From: Seonamhaeicola sp.
Lineage (GTDB): Bacteria > Bacteroidota > Bacteroidia > Flavobacteriales > Flavobacteriaceae
NCBI RefSeq assembly: GCF_028281565.1
Contig: NZ_JANQJQ010000021.1
Location: 248,001-312,000, forward strand
Direction: 5' to 3'
Length of the DNA: 64,000 nt
In this document: positions 37,828 through 48,176 of the stretch, in pieces
Numbering within the stretch: position 1 is the stretch's first letter
How the letters are laid out: every line of letters begins with the position of its first letter
Made by a program: the position numbers and the translations under genes
Notes under the pieces: generated by a model
Told to the model about the DNA's origin: nothing
What the model saw: only the letters and a program-made list of their open reading frames with translations
The model's database searches: none

Positions 37828-38841
37828 TTACAAGATATTTACTTCGGCTTCCATTGAAATGTTGAACAATCTTTTAACGGTTTTCTGGATTAATTTCGAA
37901 AGTTTTAAAATATCGGAACCTTTGGCATTTCCATAGTTAACCAATACCAAAGCCTGATTTTTATGTACCCCATAATCTCCAAAACGTTTGCCTTTAAATC
38001 CGGCCTTTTCAATGAGCCAGCCTGCAGGAACCTTTACTTGGGTGTCTGAAGCCGGGTAACTTGGTATATCCTCAAAATTTTGAAGCAACTCATTAAACAA
38101 CGCTTTTGAAATTACCGGGTTTTTAAAGAAACTACCGCTGTTACCAATCTCATTTGGGTTAGGTAATTTACTTTCCCTAATAGCTATGACTGCTTTCGAA
38201 ATATCCTGAATAGTGGGGCTACCAACCCCCATTTTTTCCAATTCGGAAGTAATGGCTCCGTAATTGGTACTAAGTTGGTGCTTTTGTGAACTCAGTTTAA
38301 ATATAACACTGGTTATAATGTATTTGCCTTTTTCCTCCTGTTTGAAAATAGAGTTTCTGTATCCGAAATTGCAAGCTTCTTTTGTAAAAGTCTTTAGGGT
38401 TTGGGTTTCTACAGACATGGCTTCACAAGACACAAACGTGTCTTTTAACTCCACACCATAGGCACCGATGTTTTGAATAGGGGCCGTACCAACATTTCCC
38501 GGGATAAGCGATAGGTTTTCAACACCGCCAAAACCGTTTTCCAAACACCAAAGTACAAATTCATGCCAGTTTTCACCGGCTTTAGCTTTAACTATGGCCG
38601 ATTGATGGTCTTTAGAAATAATATCTATGCCTCTTAGGTTTATATGAATGACAAGGCCGTCAAAATCTTTGGTGAGCAACATATTGCTGCCACCGCCAAG
38701 AATTAACTTATTCGGGTAGGCTTCAAGCTTTAAAACGGCTTTTAATGCTTCAATATCTGAAACAGAAACAAAGTGTTTGGCATGGACATCAATACCAAAA
38801 GTATTGTAAGGCTTTAAAGATATGTCTTGCTCAATATGCAC
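37828..38841 (-). CDS. murB: UDP-N-acetylmuramate dehydrogenase
   Basis: YNTFGIDVHA; LGGGSNMLL; IPGNVGTAPIQNIGAYG; GNSGSFFKNP. Confidence 0.96.
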   Translation of the reverse strand: MHIEQDISLKPYNTFGIDVHAKHFVSVSDIEALKAVLKLEAYPNKLILGGGSNMLLTKDFDGLVIHINLRGIDIISKDHQSAIVKAKAGENWHEFVLWCLENGFGGVENLSLIPGNVGTAPIQNIGAYGVELKDTFVSCEAMSVETQTLKTFTKEACNFGYRNSIFKQEEKGKYIITSVIFKLSSQKHQLSTNYGAITSELEKMGVGSPTIQDISKAVIAIRESKLPNPNEIGNSGSFFKNPVISKALFNELLQNFEDIPSYPASDTQVKVPAGWLIEKAGFKGKRFGDYGVHKNQALVLVNYGNAKGSDILKLSKLIQKTVKRLFNISMEAEVNIL

Positions 38842-40031
38842 TAGTCTTTGTAAACTTTTAAGGCTTCTTTTATAATATTAACGGCTTTAACCAAACTTCT
38901 TCTGTTAAGTACGTAAGCAATTCTTATTTGGTTTTTACCGATGCCTTTGGAAGAATAAAATCCGCTGGCCGGTGCCACCATAACCGTTTCATTAGCAACG
39001 TCAAAAGACTCTAAAAGCCATTGGGCAAAGTGATCGGCATCTTTTACAGGTAGCTCGGCTATGCAATAAAAAGCCCCATTAGGCGTAGCAACTTTAACAC
39101 CGTCAATTTTATTTAACTCGGTAATGAGTGTATTTCTCCGGTTGATATATTTATTCTTTACCGCATCAAAATAACTTTGAGGCGTATCCAAAGCAGCTTC
39201 ACTGGCAATTTGTGCATAGGTTGGCGGACTTAGTCGTGCCTGGGCGAATTTTAAAACGGTTTGAACAATGGTTTCGTTTCTGGATACCAAACAACCCACT
39301 CTGGCACCACACATACTATAACGCTTGGAAACAGAGTCTATCATAATGGTATATTCGTCAAGGCCTTCCAATTCCAATATGGAATAATGCGAATGCCCAT
39401 CATAGGTGAATTCACGATATACTTCATCGGAAATTAAGAACAGGTCGTGACGCTTTACAATATCGGCCAATTGTTTTACTTCTTCTTCGGAATATAAACA
39501 TCCGGTTGGGTTTCCCGGATTACAGATCATAATGGCCTTTGTTTTGGGCGTGATCAGTTTTTCAAACTCCTCAATGGCCGGTAAAGCAAAATTGTCATCG
39601 ATCTTTGAAATAATCGGCACCACTTTCACACTTGCTGCCGTGGCAAAAGCAATGTAATTGGCGTAGAACGGTTCACAGATAATGACTTCATCATCTACAT
39701 CCATAATGCTTCCAAAAATAAAAGCAATAGCTTCGCTGGCACCGGTGGTTACAACAATGTCTTTATGAGATATATTTATGTTATGATACTCATAATAGGC
39801 GGCAAGCTTTTGTCTATAAGTTTCCGAACCTTCAGAACGTGAATATGACAAAACCTCTATAGTATTTTCTTTTACTGCCCGTAAAGCTACCTCCGGCGTT
39901 TTAATATCGGGTTGACCAATATTAAGATGAAAAATATGCTTACCGTTTTTTATAGCCTGTTCTGCAAACGGTACTAATTTTCGTATAGGAGACTCCGGCA
40001 TTAATTGCCCCTTTTTAGATATTGTTGGCAT
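38841..40031 (-). CDS. Pyridoxal phosphate-dependent class I/II aminotransferase
   Basis: LNIGQPDIKTP; ICNPGNPTG; SVSKRYSMCGARVG PLP-lysine region. Confidence 0.92.
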   Translation of the reverse strand: MPTISKKGQLMPESPIRKLVPFAEQAIKNGKHIFHLNIGQPDIKTPEVALRAVKENTIEVLSYSRSEGSETYRQKLAAYYEYHNINISHKDIVVTTGASEAIAFIFGSIMDVDDEVIICEPFYANYIAFATAASVKVVPIISKIDDNFALPAIEEFEKLITPKTKAIMICNPGNPTGCLYSEEEVKQLADIVKRHDLFLISDEVYREFTYDGHSHYSILELEGLDEYTIMIDSVSKRYSMCGARVGCLVSRNETIVQTVLKFAQARLSPPTYAQIASEAALDTPQSYFDAVKNKYINRRNTLITELNKIDGVKVATPNGAFYCIAELPVKDADHFAQWLLESFDVANETVMVAPASGFYSSKGIGKNQIRIAYVLNRRSLVKAVNIIKEALKVYKD

Positions 40032-40155
40032 CTAATTTTAATTTAATGTGCAAAGTTGAGAAAATTATCTTAAAGTTTTTTTAAAAAAGATGCTTAAATA
40101 GTTGGACTAATCAAAAGATTTGTAAATTGATTATATAAATGATACGTACCTTTTA

Positions 40156-41496
40156 ATGCAAAAGTTTTTTATTCTTTTTTTATTCTTTTTTTGTTCGCTT
40201 AATTTTTCATCAGCTCAGAACAGATTTATCATTCAAAACAAAAAACAATCAGACAAAATTGGCTTCAAACTCATCAACAATTTAATGGTGGTCCCTGTGG
40301 AAGTCAACGGGGTAGAGTTATCGTTTATTTTAGATACCGGTGTTAGTAAACCTATTATTTTCAATTTCTTAAATGTGTCTGATACGTTAAAGATAAAAAA
40401 TACGGAAACTTTCTTTATACGTGGGTTGGGAGCCGGAGAGCCCGTAGAAGCTTTAAAGTCATCCGGCAATATTTTTAGAATTGGTGATGCTATAAAACTG
40501 GATCAGGATTTATATGCCGTTTATGGTTTAGGGATGAATTTTGGACCCAGACTGGGCGTCCCTATCCATGGTATTATAGGTTTGGACCTGTTTAGAGATT
40601 TTGTGGTGGAGATCAATTATATATCAAAATACATTAAGTTGACAGAACCCCATAAGTATAAGTATAAAAGCTGTAAAAAATGTGAACGCTTTAACCTGGA
40701 GTTTTACAACGATAAACCCTATATAAATGGTAAAGTTTCTTTAAATAATAAAGTAATCCCTGTGAAGCTGTTGATTGATTCCGGAGGGAGTGACAGTTTA
40801 TGGTTATTTGAAGATGATTCATTGGGCATAGATTCAGGTGATAAATTTTTCAGGGATTTTTTAGGCCATGGTTTAAGCGGAAGTGTTTATGGAAAGCGTG
40901 GAAAAGCAGCCTCATTTTTGTTGAAAAGTTTCGAACTTAAAGAACCGAATGTGGCGTATCCCGATGCTACGTCCATTGTTTTTGCCAAAAAAGTTAAAGG
41001 TAGAAATGGAAGCATGTCAGGAAATATTCTAAAGCGGTTTAATATTATAATGGACTATAGAAATTCATTGATTACGCTAAAAAAGAATAAAAATTTTAAT
41101 GAAAAGTTCAGATACAACAAGAGTGGTATTGAGCTGGCTCATAATGGCGTTAGATTTGTTAAAGAGTACGAGGCGATCAAGTATAGATTTAATGAAAATC
41201 AGGGAAACAGCGCTAACAATGATGGGGTGCGAATAGTTTTTGACAGGCAATATAAAATGGCATTAAAACCTGCTTACGCTATTGTGGAGCTCAGAGAAGG
41301 GTCACCGGCGGAAAAAGCCGGGTTGCAAAAAGGGGATGTTGTTTTGTCAATCAATGGTAAATCCACGCACCAACTGTCTTTACAGCAAATTATGATCATG
41401 TTCTATGGCCATTCGGGAAAGTTTATGAAATTGAAGGTGGAAAGAGATACCCGTGTTTTAAGCTATAGTTTTAAATTAGAGAGTTTATTGGAATAA
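40156..41496 (+). CDS. Retropepsin-like aspartic protease family protein with C-terminal PDZ domain
   Basis: FILDTGVSKP and LLIDSGGSDSLW motifs; PDZ EGSPAEKAGLQKGDVVLSING. Confidence 0.85.
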   Translation: MQKFFILFLFFFCSLNFSSAQNRFIIQNKKQSDKIGFKLINNLMVVPVEVNGVELSFILDTGVSKPIIFNFLNVSDTLKIKNTETFFIRGLGAGEPVEALKSSGNIFRIGDAIKLDQDLYAVYGLGMNFGPRLGVPIHGIIGLDLFRDFVVEINYISKYIKLTEPHKYKYKSCKKCERFNLEFYNDKPYINGKVSLNNKVIPVKLLIDSGGSDSLWLFEDDSLGIDSGDKFFRDFLGHGLSGSVYGKRGKAASFLLKSFELKEPNVAYPDATSIVFAKKVKGRNGSMSGNILKRFNIIMDYRNSLITLKKNKNFNEKFRYNKSGIELAHNGVRFVKEYEAIKYRFNENQGNSANNDGVRIVFDRQYKMALKPAYAIVELREGSPAEKAGLQKGDVVLSINGKSTHQLSLQQIMIMFYGHSGKFMKLKVERDTRVLSYSFKLESLLE

Positions 41497-41499
41497 AAA

Positions 41500-41528
41500 A
41501 AAGGCTTGAATCTTGGATTCAAGCCTTT
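41500..41528. terminator. Intrinsic terminator between convergent genes
   Basis: AAAGGCTTGAAT-CTTGG-ATTCAAGCCTTT perfect 12-bp arms. Confidence 0.85.
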
Positions 41529-41548
41529 AATTTTTTAAGTATAAACGT

Positions 41549-41974
41549 TTACTGTTGTACTACACTTTTATTTCTCTTTTCAAGGATACTTGCCTTACTG
41601 GAATCAACCACCAAACCTTTGATTTTAAGGGCAACGGTTGGTGTGTTAGCATTAGAAATCACAGTAATGGTCTTTCTTATAGGATTTACTCTATTAGTGT
41701 CATACTTTACCTTGATCTCTCCGGTTTTACCAGGCATAATAGGCTCTTTTGGCTTTGAAGGGATCGTACACCCGCAAGATGATTTAACATCAGATATTAT
41801 AAGTGGGGCGTTTCCGGTATTAGTAAATTCAAAAACTCGAACACCATCAGATCCTTTCTCAATAGTGCCATAATCAATGGTTTCAGTTTTAAACTTTATT
41901 TCAGCTACTTTTTCCTGAGCCGTAACAGAAAAACTGATTAACCCGATAAATAAAATTGTAATTAAATGTTTCAT
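41549..41974 (-). CDS. DUF1573 domain-containing protein
   Basis: DYGTIEKGSDGVRVFEFTNTGNAPLIISDVKSSCGCTIPSKPKEPIMPGKTGEIKVKYDT. Confidence 0.92.
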   Translation of the reverse strand: MKHLITILFIGLISFSVTAQEKVAEIKFKTETIDYGTIEKGSDGVRVFEFTNTGNAPLIISDVKSSCGCTIPSKPKEPIMPGKTGEIKVKYDTNRVNPIRKTITVISNANTPTVALKIKGLVVDSSKASILEKRNKSVVQQ

Positions 41975-42073
41975 TTGTTTAAATTTTTTTTCCTAAAAAT
42001 GTCCAAAAAAATTGAATACATTACTCATTAGCTTTTGCTTTTATGTTTTTGTATTCGTGAATCTTCGATTTCA

Positions 42074-42098
42074 GGAACTCACATAAATTTTAATCATT
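42074..42098. repeat. 25-bp dispersed repeat GGAACTCACATAAATTTTAATCATT (copy 2)
   Basis: Identical to 22449-22473. Confidence 0.8.
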
Positions 42099-42349
42099 CT
42101 TTATTTAAAAGTAGAACGAAGAAAATTTAGGTTCGTTTCATTACTTTTATCTTTTAAATTCTTCGTAAACATAGGTACTTTTTCCACAATCAGCAAAAAT
42201 ATTAGACAAAATACACGTATGTTAACATATTTAACTTGGTTAAAGGTACGTATTACTTTCTCGGTTCTGCATTAAAAAATAGTTAAATTGTAAGTTTTTT
42301 ATTAACAATTAAAGCCTGATAATAGTTTTCACAGAAAAAGAAATATAAG

Positions 42350-42357
42350 TACTTTTG
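42350..42357 (+). promoter_or_regulatory. -7 promoter element upstream of valS
   Basis: TACTTTTG (TAnnTTTG consensus), 29 bp upstream of the valS ATG. Confidence 0.55.
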
Positions 42358-42385
42358 CGCACAAAGTCAAAAACTGTTCCAAAGT

Positions 42386-45019
42386 ATGCAAATTCCGTCT
42401 AAATATGATGCCAGTCAGGTAGAAAGTAAGTGGTATGATTACTGGATGAAACACAATTATTTTCATTCGGAGCCCGATGAAAGAGAACCCTATACCATAG
42501 TCATTCCGCCTCCAAATGTTACTGGCATTCTGCATATGGGGCATATGCTTAATAATACCATTCAGGATGTATTGATTCGCCGTGCACGCCTCCAGGGTAA
42601 AAATGCCTGTTGGGTTCCGGGTACGGACCATGCTTCTATAGCTACCGAGGCTAAAGTGGTTGCTAAATTAAAGGAACAGGGCATTGATAAGAACGATTTA
42701 ACAAGAGACGAGTTTTTAAAGCATGCATGGGACTGGACCCATGAATATGGTGGTGTTATTCTGGAGCAGCTAAAAAAACTGGGATGTTCCTGTGACTGGG
42801 AACGTACCAGATTCACCATGGATGGGGATATGAGCGAAGCGGTGATCAAAGTGTTTGTCGACCTGTATAACAAAGGCCTTATTTACAGAGGCTACCGTAT
42901 GGTCAATTGGGATCCGGAAGCAAAAACAACCTTATCTGATGAAGAGGTTGAGTATATTGACAAGCAAGGGAAGTTATATCATATAAATTATCAGGTTGAA
43001 GGTTCTGAAGAGGTGTTGACCATAGCCACAACCAGACCGGAAACTATTTTGGGAGATACGGCTATTTGTATCAATCCGAATGACGAACGTCATACCAGTT
43101 TAAAAGGTAAAAAGGCTGTTGTGCCTATCTGTAATCGTGTGATCCCTATTATAGAAGACGATTATGTGGATGTGGAATTTGGTACCGGATGTTTAAAAGT
43201 AACACCGGCGCATGATGAAAACGATAAGGTTTTGGGCGATAAGCATAAGCTAGAAGTTGTTGATATCTTTAATGAAGATGCTACACTGAACAGCTATGGT
43301 TTGCATTACGAAGGCCTGGACCGTTTTGAAGTTAGAAAGGCCATTGTAAAAGAGCTGGAAGGTTTGGGACTGATCTCTAAAATTGAAGATTATAATAATC
43401 GTGTTGGAATTTCAGAGAGAACCAAAGCCATTATTGAACCAAGATTAAGTGACCAGTGGTTCCTTAAAATGGAAGACCTGGTAAAACCGGCTATTAAAGC
43501 GGTTTTAGGGGAAAATAACGATATTCAGTTATTCCCAAAGAAATTTGAAAATACCTACCGTCATTGGATGGAAAACATCCGCGATTGGAACATTTCACGT
43601 CAGTTGCTTTGGGGACAACAAATCCCGGCATACTATTATGGCGATGGCAAAGAAGATTTTGTGGTTGCGGAAACCATTGAAGAGGCCGTAAAACTAGCTC
43701 AGGAAAAAACTTCCAACTCCGGGCTTCAAGCTTCGGACCTAAGACAGGATTCTGACGCCCTGGATACCTGGTTCTCCTCCTGGTTATGGCCTATGAGTGT
43801 GTTTGACGGCATCAGAAACCCTGAAAATGAGGATATAAAGTATTATTACCCTACCAACGATTTGGTTACGGGGCCGGATATTCTGTTTTTCTGGGTGGCG
43901 CGTATGATCATTGCCGGTTATGAATATAAAGGGAAAGAGCCCTTTAAAAATGTCTATTTAACCGGATTGGTACGTGATAAACAACGTCGAAAAATGAGCA
44001 AGTCGTTAGGGAATTCACCGGATGCGCTAAAATTGATTGAAGATTATGGCGCCGGAGGCGTACGTGTTGGTTTATTGTTGAGTTCTGCGGCTGGTAACGA
44101 TTTATTGTTTGATGAAGCCCTGTGTCAACAAGGAAAAGCTTTTGGTAATAAAGTTTGGAATGCCTTTAGATTGATCAATGGTTGGGAGGTAGCTGATCTA
44201 GAACAACCAGATTATGCTAAAGTGAGTATAGATTGGTACACTAATAAATTCCGGAAAAGTTTAGCATTAATTGAAGACCACTACAGCAAATACCGCATTA
44301 GTGATGCGTTAATGGAAACGTATAAATTGATCTGGAACGACTTCTGTTCCTGGTTGTTGGAAATGGTAAAACCGGCTTATCAGCAACCGATCGATAGTAC
44401 TACTTACAATGCTGTTATTGGTTTGTTAGAAGATAATTTAAAGATATTACATCCGTTTATGCCTTTCTTAACAGAGGAAATCTGGCAATATATTACGGAA
44501 AGAACCCCGGAAGATGCTTTAATTGTGGCTAAATGGCCGGAATTAAAACCGGTTAATGAAAGGTTGATTGCTGAATTTGATTTTGCAACAGAAGTGGTAT
44601 CAGGTATCAGAACCATTAGAAAGGAAAAGAATATAGCTTTTAAAGATGCTATCACGTTTTCAGTCATTAATAACGAAAATGTAGCTAATACTTTTGATGA
44701 GGTAATCAAGAAGTTGGGAAATCTTGAAAGTATTGAATATGTAAATGAAACTATTGATGGCGCCTTGACATACCGTGTGAAATCAAATGAATATTTTATA
44801 CCAATGGCTGGTGCTATTGATTTAGAGGCTGAAATTAAAAAGCTTACAGACGAGTTAAATTATACCGAAGGGTTCTTAAAGTCCGTACAAAAGAAACTGT
44901 CTAATGAGCGTTTTGTAAACAACGCACCGGAACAGGTAGTGGCCAGTGAAAAGAAAAAAGAAGCCGATGCCTTAGCCAAAATAGAAACTTTAAAAGCCAG
45001 TTTGGCGAGTTTGGAATAG
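42386..45019 (+). CDS. valS: Valine--tRNA ligase
   Basis: PPPNVTGILHMGHMLNNT (HIGH) and RRKMSKSLGNSPD (KMSKS); C-terminal coiled coil. Confidence 0.97.
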   Translation: MQIPSKYDASQVESKWYDYWMKHNYFHSEPDEREPYTIVIPPPNVTGILHMGHMLNNTIQDVLIRRARLQGKNACWVPGTDHASIATEAKVVAKLKEQGIDKNDLTRDEFLKHAWDWTHEYGGVILEQLKKLGCSCDWERTRFTMDGDMSEAVIKVFVDLYNKGLIYRGYRMVNWDPEAKTTLSDEEVEYIDKQGKLYHINYQVEGSEEVLTIATTRPETILGDTAICINPNDERHTSLKGKKAVVPICNRVIPIIEDDYVDVEFGTGCLKVTPAHDENDKVLGDKHKLEVVDIFNEDATLNSYGLHYEGLDRFEVRKAIVKELEGLGLISKIEDYNNRVGISERTKAIIEPRLSDQWFLKMEDLVKPAIKAVLGENNDIQLFPKKFENTYRHWMENIRDWNISRQLLWGQQIPAYYYGDGKEDFVVAETIEEAVKLAQEKTSNSGLQASDLRQDSDALDTWFSSWLWPMSVFDGIRNPENEDIKYYYPTNDLVTGPDILFFWVARMIIAGYEYKGKEPFKNVYLTGLVRDKQRRKMSKSLGNSPDALKLIEDYGAGGVRVGLLLSSAAGNDLLFDEALCQQGKAFGNKVWNAFRLINGWEVADLEQPDYAKVSIDWYTNKFRKSLALIEDHYSKYRISDALMETYKLIWNDFCSWLLEMVKPAYQQPIDSTTYNAVIGLLEDNLKILHPFMPFLTEEIWQYITERTPEDALIVAKWPELKPVNERLIAEFDFATEVVSGIRTIRKEKNIAFKDAITFSVINNENVANTFDEVIKKLGNLESIEYVNETIDGALTYRVKSNEYFIPMAGAIDLEAEIKKLTDELNYTEGFLKSVQKKLSNERFVNNAPEQVVASEKKKEADALAKIETLKASLASLE

Positions 45020-45079
45020 GGTTTTTAAAAATACAGGAAGAAACCAAACCCCTAATAAACCCGAAAGGTATTAATGTTT

Positions 45080-45685
45080 TTAGTTTTTTAACCCGGCGTT
45101 TAGTTGCATGCTAAGTTCATTCAATGAACGGGTAATGTCTTTAAGATAATATTTATATTTTTTTATCACTTTTTCTTTATCGAAGAAGATAGCACCATTA
45201 GTAAGGTCAAAATCTTTCCAGCCCATATCATATTTACTGTTAAGCTTTAGTTGGATTCGGGTGGGTTCAAACTTGTATTGTTCCTTTTCAAAACTAATAT
45301 TAATCTTATATTTTACATTGTAATACTGCTTGTTTAAATTCACAGCATTTTCTTTAATAAGGATTACAAGGATGGCCTCATTTTCAATTTTGCTATCTAC
45401 AAGTAGTCGATATTTAGTTTCATTTTCTTCAATCCATTCTAAGGTTTTTAGGTACAATGCACTTTTAGACAAAGAATCAATTTTTGATATCGAAAGTTTT
45501 GGAGTTAATCCCTTGTAGTTGATGGCAAATTCATCCTGGCCGTAAACTAAAACAGTTAATAACAAGTTTAAACAGAGGATTAAATTTTTAATTGTTTTAT
45601 CTACAGTCATTATTTTGTGATTCGGAAATAGATTATAAAGAAAATGATTAGCAAACTTGTCACATTTAAACGAAGGTAATCGCAT
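45080..45685 (-). CDS. DUF4468-like secreted protein
   Basis: Signal peptide; SKSALYLKTLEWIEENETKYRLLVDSKIENEAILVI...YKINISFEKEQYKFEPTRIQL; start probably at an internal Met. Confidence 0.55.
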   Translation of the reverse strand: MRLPSFKCDKFANHFLYNLFPNHKIMTVDKTIKNLILCLNLLLTVLVYGQDEFAINYKGLTPKLSISKIDSLSKSALYLKTLEWIEENETKYRLLVDSKIENEAILVILIKENAVNLNKQYYNVKYKINISFEKEQYKFEPTRIQLKLNSKYDMGWKDFDLTNGAIFFDKEKVIKKYKYYLKDITRSLNELSMQLNAGLKN

Positions 45686-45727
45686 ATTATTGAAAGCTAA
45701 GATTGAAACTATGAAAATCCGTACTGC

Positions 45728-46108
45728 TTACACAGTTAATTCAATTAAATTGCCTTCAATATCTTCAATGACGCTTTCATAATAACCATCCCCGGTAGTT
45801 CTGGGTTCACCAACAACTTTATGTCCGTTTTCTCTAATTAATTCGGTTAAGGTATTTACTTTTTCTTTGCTTCCAACAGAAATGGCAAAATGGGTTAAAC
45901 CAAAGTTCGTATTTTTCATAAATTCGGACATGTCAGGTTTGTGCATTAATTCTATTCTGGCACCGGTTTTAAATGATAAAAAATAAGAACTGAACTGCTT
46001 TATGGGATTGTAGTATTTCTCATTTGAACTTAATTCAAAGTACTTAAGGTAAAACGCCTTCATGGCCTCTATGTCCTTGGTCCAGATAGCTATGTGTTCA
46101 ATTTTCAT
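45728..46108 (-). CDS. VOC family (glyoxalase-like) protein
   Basis: IEHIAIWTKDIEAMKAFYLKYF; FGLTHFAISVGS; YESVIEDIEGNLIEL. Confidence 0.88.
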   Translation of the reverse strand: MKIEHIAIWTKDIEAMKAFYLKYFELSSNEKYYNPIKQFSSYFLSFKTGARIELMHKPDMSEFMKNTNFGLTHFAISVGSKEKVNTLTELIRENGHKVVGEPRTTGDGYYESVIEDIEGNLIELTV

Positions 46109-47244
46109 AGCTCCACTGTTTTTAATGAAATACCTAGTAATTCAAGTGCTATCCTATTTAGTTCAGAAGGCGTAGCGGAAAGGTGATACACTCGTTGCCA
46201 ATGTGTTGTGGAGTCCCCCGGATCCATTTCTTTTAATGGCGCATTAGACTCCAGTTCGAAAAAATCGGTGCTATTGTTATAAATAGGAATGGCTTCACCC
46301 TTAAAAGGTTCTTCCTGAATACTCACATAAGAGTTTGAATATAAGGTGTCATGTTCCTTTTTGTATGCAACAATAGTGAGTTTGTTTTTTGCTTTGGAGT
46401 AGCAACCGTAAATATTGGGGGCAAACTCCGGTGGAACTCCAATTTTGCTTCGGTATTGTCCGTCCGCTTTAAATAGAACCGTATTGTTTTTTACGGTCAA
46501 TCGCTTACTGTCCATGGTTGCCAGATAAGTTAGAACATCTGATTTTTTTCCGTTGTTCTTAAGCGGTATAATTACGATTGAATCGTCACCGGGATACATA
46601 CCCGCACTCCATAAACCAGGTAAACCGGTGGCTTTGGTCCAGGCCACTGTATCTAAATTGGTGAGTTTGTGTTTTGTTTCAAACGCCACATGATTAGTAA
46701 CATGCTTCAGTTCAATGTTTAGATGGTCTTCGATTGTTTCTTTTGAAAGTATGGCGATCTTTCTATTTACCTCCAGGTTAAATGTAGTACCAACAAAGTT
46801 GGTAAGCTGCATCTTTTTTGATAATGTTACATGCTTTGCATCTTGATGGATCAGATCATAAGGTGCTGCATCCATGGTGGCCGGAACGTTCCAGTTATCA
46901 TCGTGAATGGGCTTTATTTGTTGAAAGTAAAATGAGAACTGACTTCCCAGCGGGCCAATCCACAACCGTTCTTCACCACCAATGCTTTTGGCAGGATCTT
47001 CAAGTGCCTTTTCGTTTATCCAGCCATTGCTGACGCCTTCAACATTGTCATAAGTACTGGTGAGTATTCTGCCTTGATGAAATGGCGAGATAAGAATTCT
47101 GGCATCTCCTTCATTAGAAGTTAATTCTATAACCTCATGTTCGGACTCAAGAAGATTCAGGTAATAGTTATAATTTTTTTTGGTAGGAGCGGAGCAGCTT
47201 ATTGTTAAAAACAGAAAAGAGAAAATATAAAATAAGTGCTTCAT
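46105..47244 (-). CDS. Lipoprotein, DUF6786-like family
   Basis: Lipobox FLFLTISCSAP; aldose-epimerase-like beta-rich sequence. Confidence 0.6.
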   Translation of the reverse strand: MKHLFYIFSFLFLTISCSAPTKKNYNYYLNLLESEHEVIELTSNEGDARILISPFHQGRILTSTYDNVEGVSNGWINEKALEDPAKSIGGEERLWIGPLGSQFSFYFQQIKPIHDDNWNVPATMDAAPYDLIHQDAKHVTLSKKMQLTNFVGTTFNLEVNRKIAILSKETIEDHLNIELKHVTNHVAFETKHKLTNLDTVAWTKATGLPGLWSAGMYPGDDSIVIIPLKNNGKKSDVLTYLATMDSKRLTVKNNTVLFKADGQYRSKIGVPPEFAPNIYGCYSKAKNKLTIVAYKKEHDTLYSNSYVSIQEEPFKGEAIPIYNNSTDFFELESNAPLKEMDPGDSTTHWQRVYHLSATPSELNRIALELLGISLKTVEL

Positions 47245-47259
47245 GGAACCAGCCTTGGT

Positions 47260-47526
47260 TTATTCTCTGTACAAAAAGTACTTATTAACCAGTTCTATAT
47301 ATTTTCTTTTGGCTTCATCTTCCGTGATGTCCTTAGCCTGGAATAAAGCGTTCGTTTTAAAAGCATTGATCAAAGCTTCCCTGCTTCTGGGCCTGCCGTA
47401 ATCATTAGTAGCTTTTTTGTAATAGGCATACAACTTTAAAAGCGTGTCTGCCGGAAAAGGCTCGGTATGAGCGTTTACTCTGGCAACTGCTTCCTGAAAT
47501 TCTATGTCTAACTGGTCCTTACTCAT
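47260..47526 (-). CDS. Acyl-CoA-binding protein
   Basis: LDIEFQEAVARVNAHTEPFPADTLLKLYAYYKKATNDYGRPRSREALINAF. Confidence 0.88.
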   Translation of the reverse strand: MSKDQLDIEFQEAVARVNAHTEPFPADTLLKLYAYYKKATNDYGRPRSREALINAFKTNALFQAKDITEDEAKRKYIELVNKYFLYRE

Positions 47527-48176
47527 TACATTTCCGCAATAACTGTTTCACCTCCACGAACTTTTTGATTCAATGCCACCTTAATATTGGTATCCAACGG
47601 TAAAAACAAATCTACCCTGGAACCAAATTTGATAAAACCGGCATCCGCACCTTGCTCAGCCCTATGGTTTTGTTTGGCATAATTTACAATACGTTTTGCC
47701 AGGGCACCTGCAATTTGCCTGTAAAGCACTTTACCGTAGGTTTCGTTTTCAACTACTACGGTGGTACGCTCATTTTCTTCACTGGCCTTAGGATGCCATG
47801 CCACTAAATATTTCCCCGGATGGTATTTACTAAAAATAACATTGCCACTAATAGGATAACGCGTTACGTGTACGTTTATTGGCGACATAAATACGCTCAC
47901 CTGAAGCCGCTTTTCCTTAAAATATTCTTTTTCTAAAACTTCTTCAATAACAACTACTTTGCCATCAACAGGTGCTATGACCTGTTTATCGTTTAAAACC
48001 GTTTGCCTTTTGGGATTTCTAAAAAACTGAAGGATCAGGATCAATAAAACCAATAGGGCGATTAGCACCAACGTTCTTAACCAGGCAATGGTAATAACAC
48101 TATCAACCAGTAAAAATGCAGCAACAATGATAACGAATGTTATAAATATGATCTTATGGCCTTCTTTATGAAACAT
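47526..48176 (-). CDS. psd: Phosphatidylserine decarboxylase family protein
   Basis: VIAPVDGKVVVIEEV; FMSPINVHVTRYPISG; FIKFGSRVDLFLP (GS cleavage site). Confidence 0.92.
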   Translation of the reverse strand: MFHKEGHKIIFITFVIIVAAFLLVDSVITIAWLRTLVLIALLVLLILILQFFRNPKRQTVLNDKQVIAPVDGKVVVIEEVLEKEYFKEKRLQVSVFMSPINVHVTRYPISGNVIFSKYHPGKYLVAWHPKASEENERTTVVVENETYGKVLYRQIAGALAKRIVNYAKQNHRAEQGADAGFIKFGSRVDLFLPLDTNIKVALNQKVRGGETVIAEM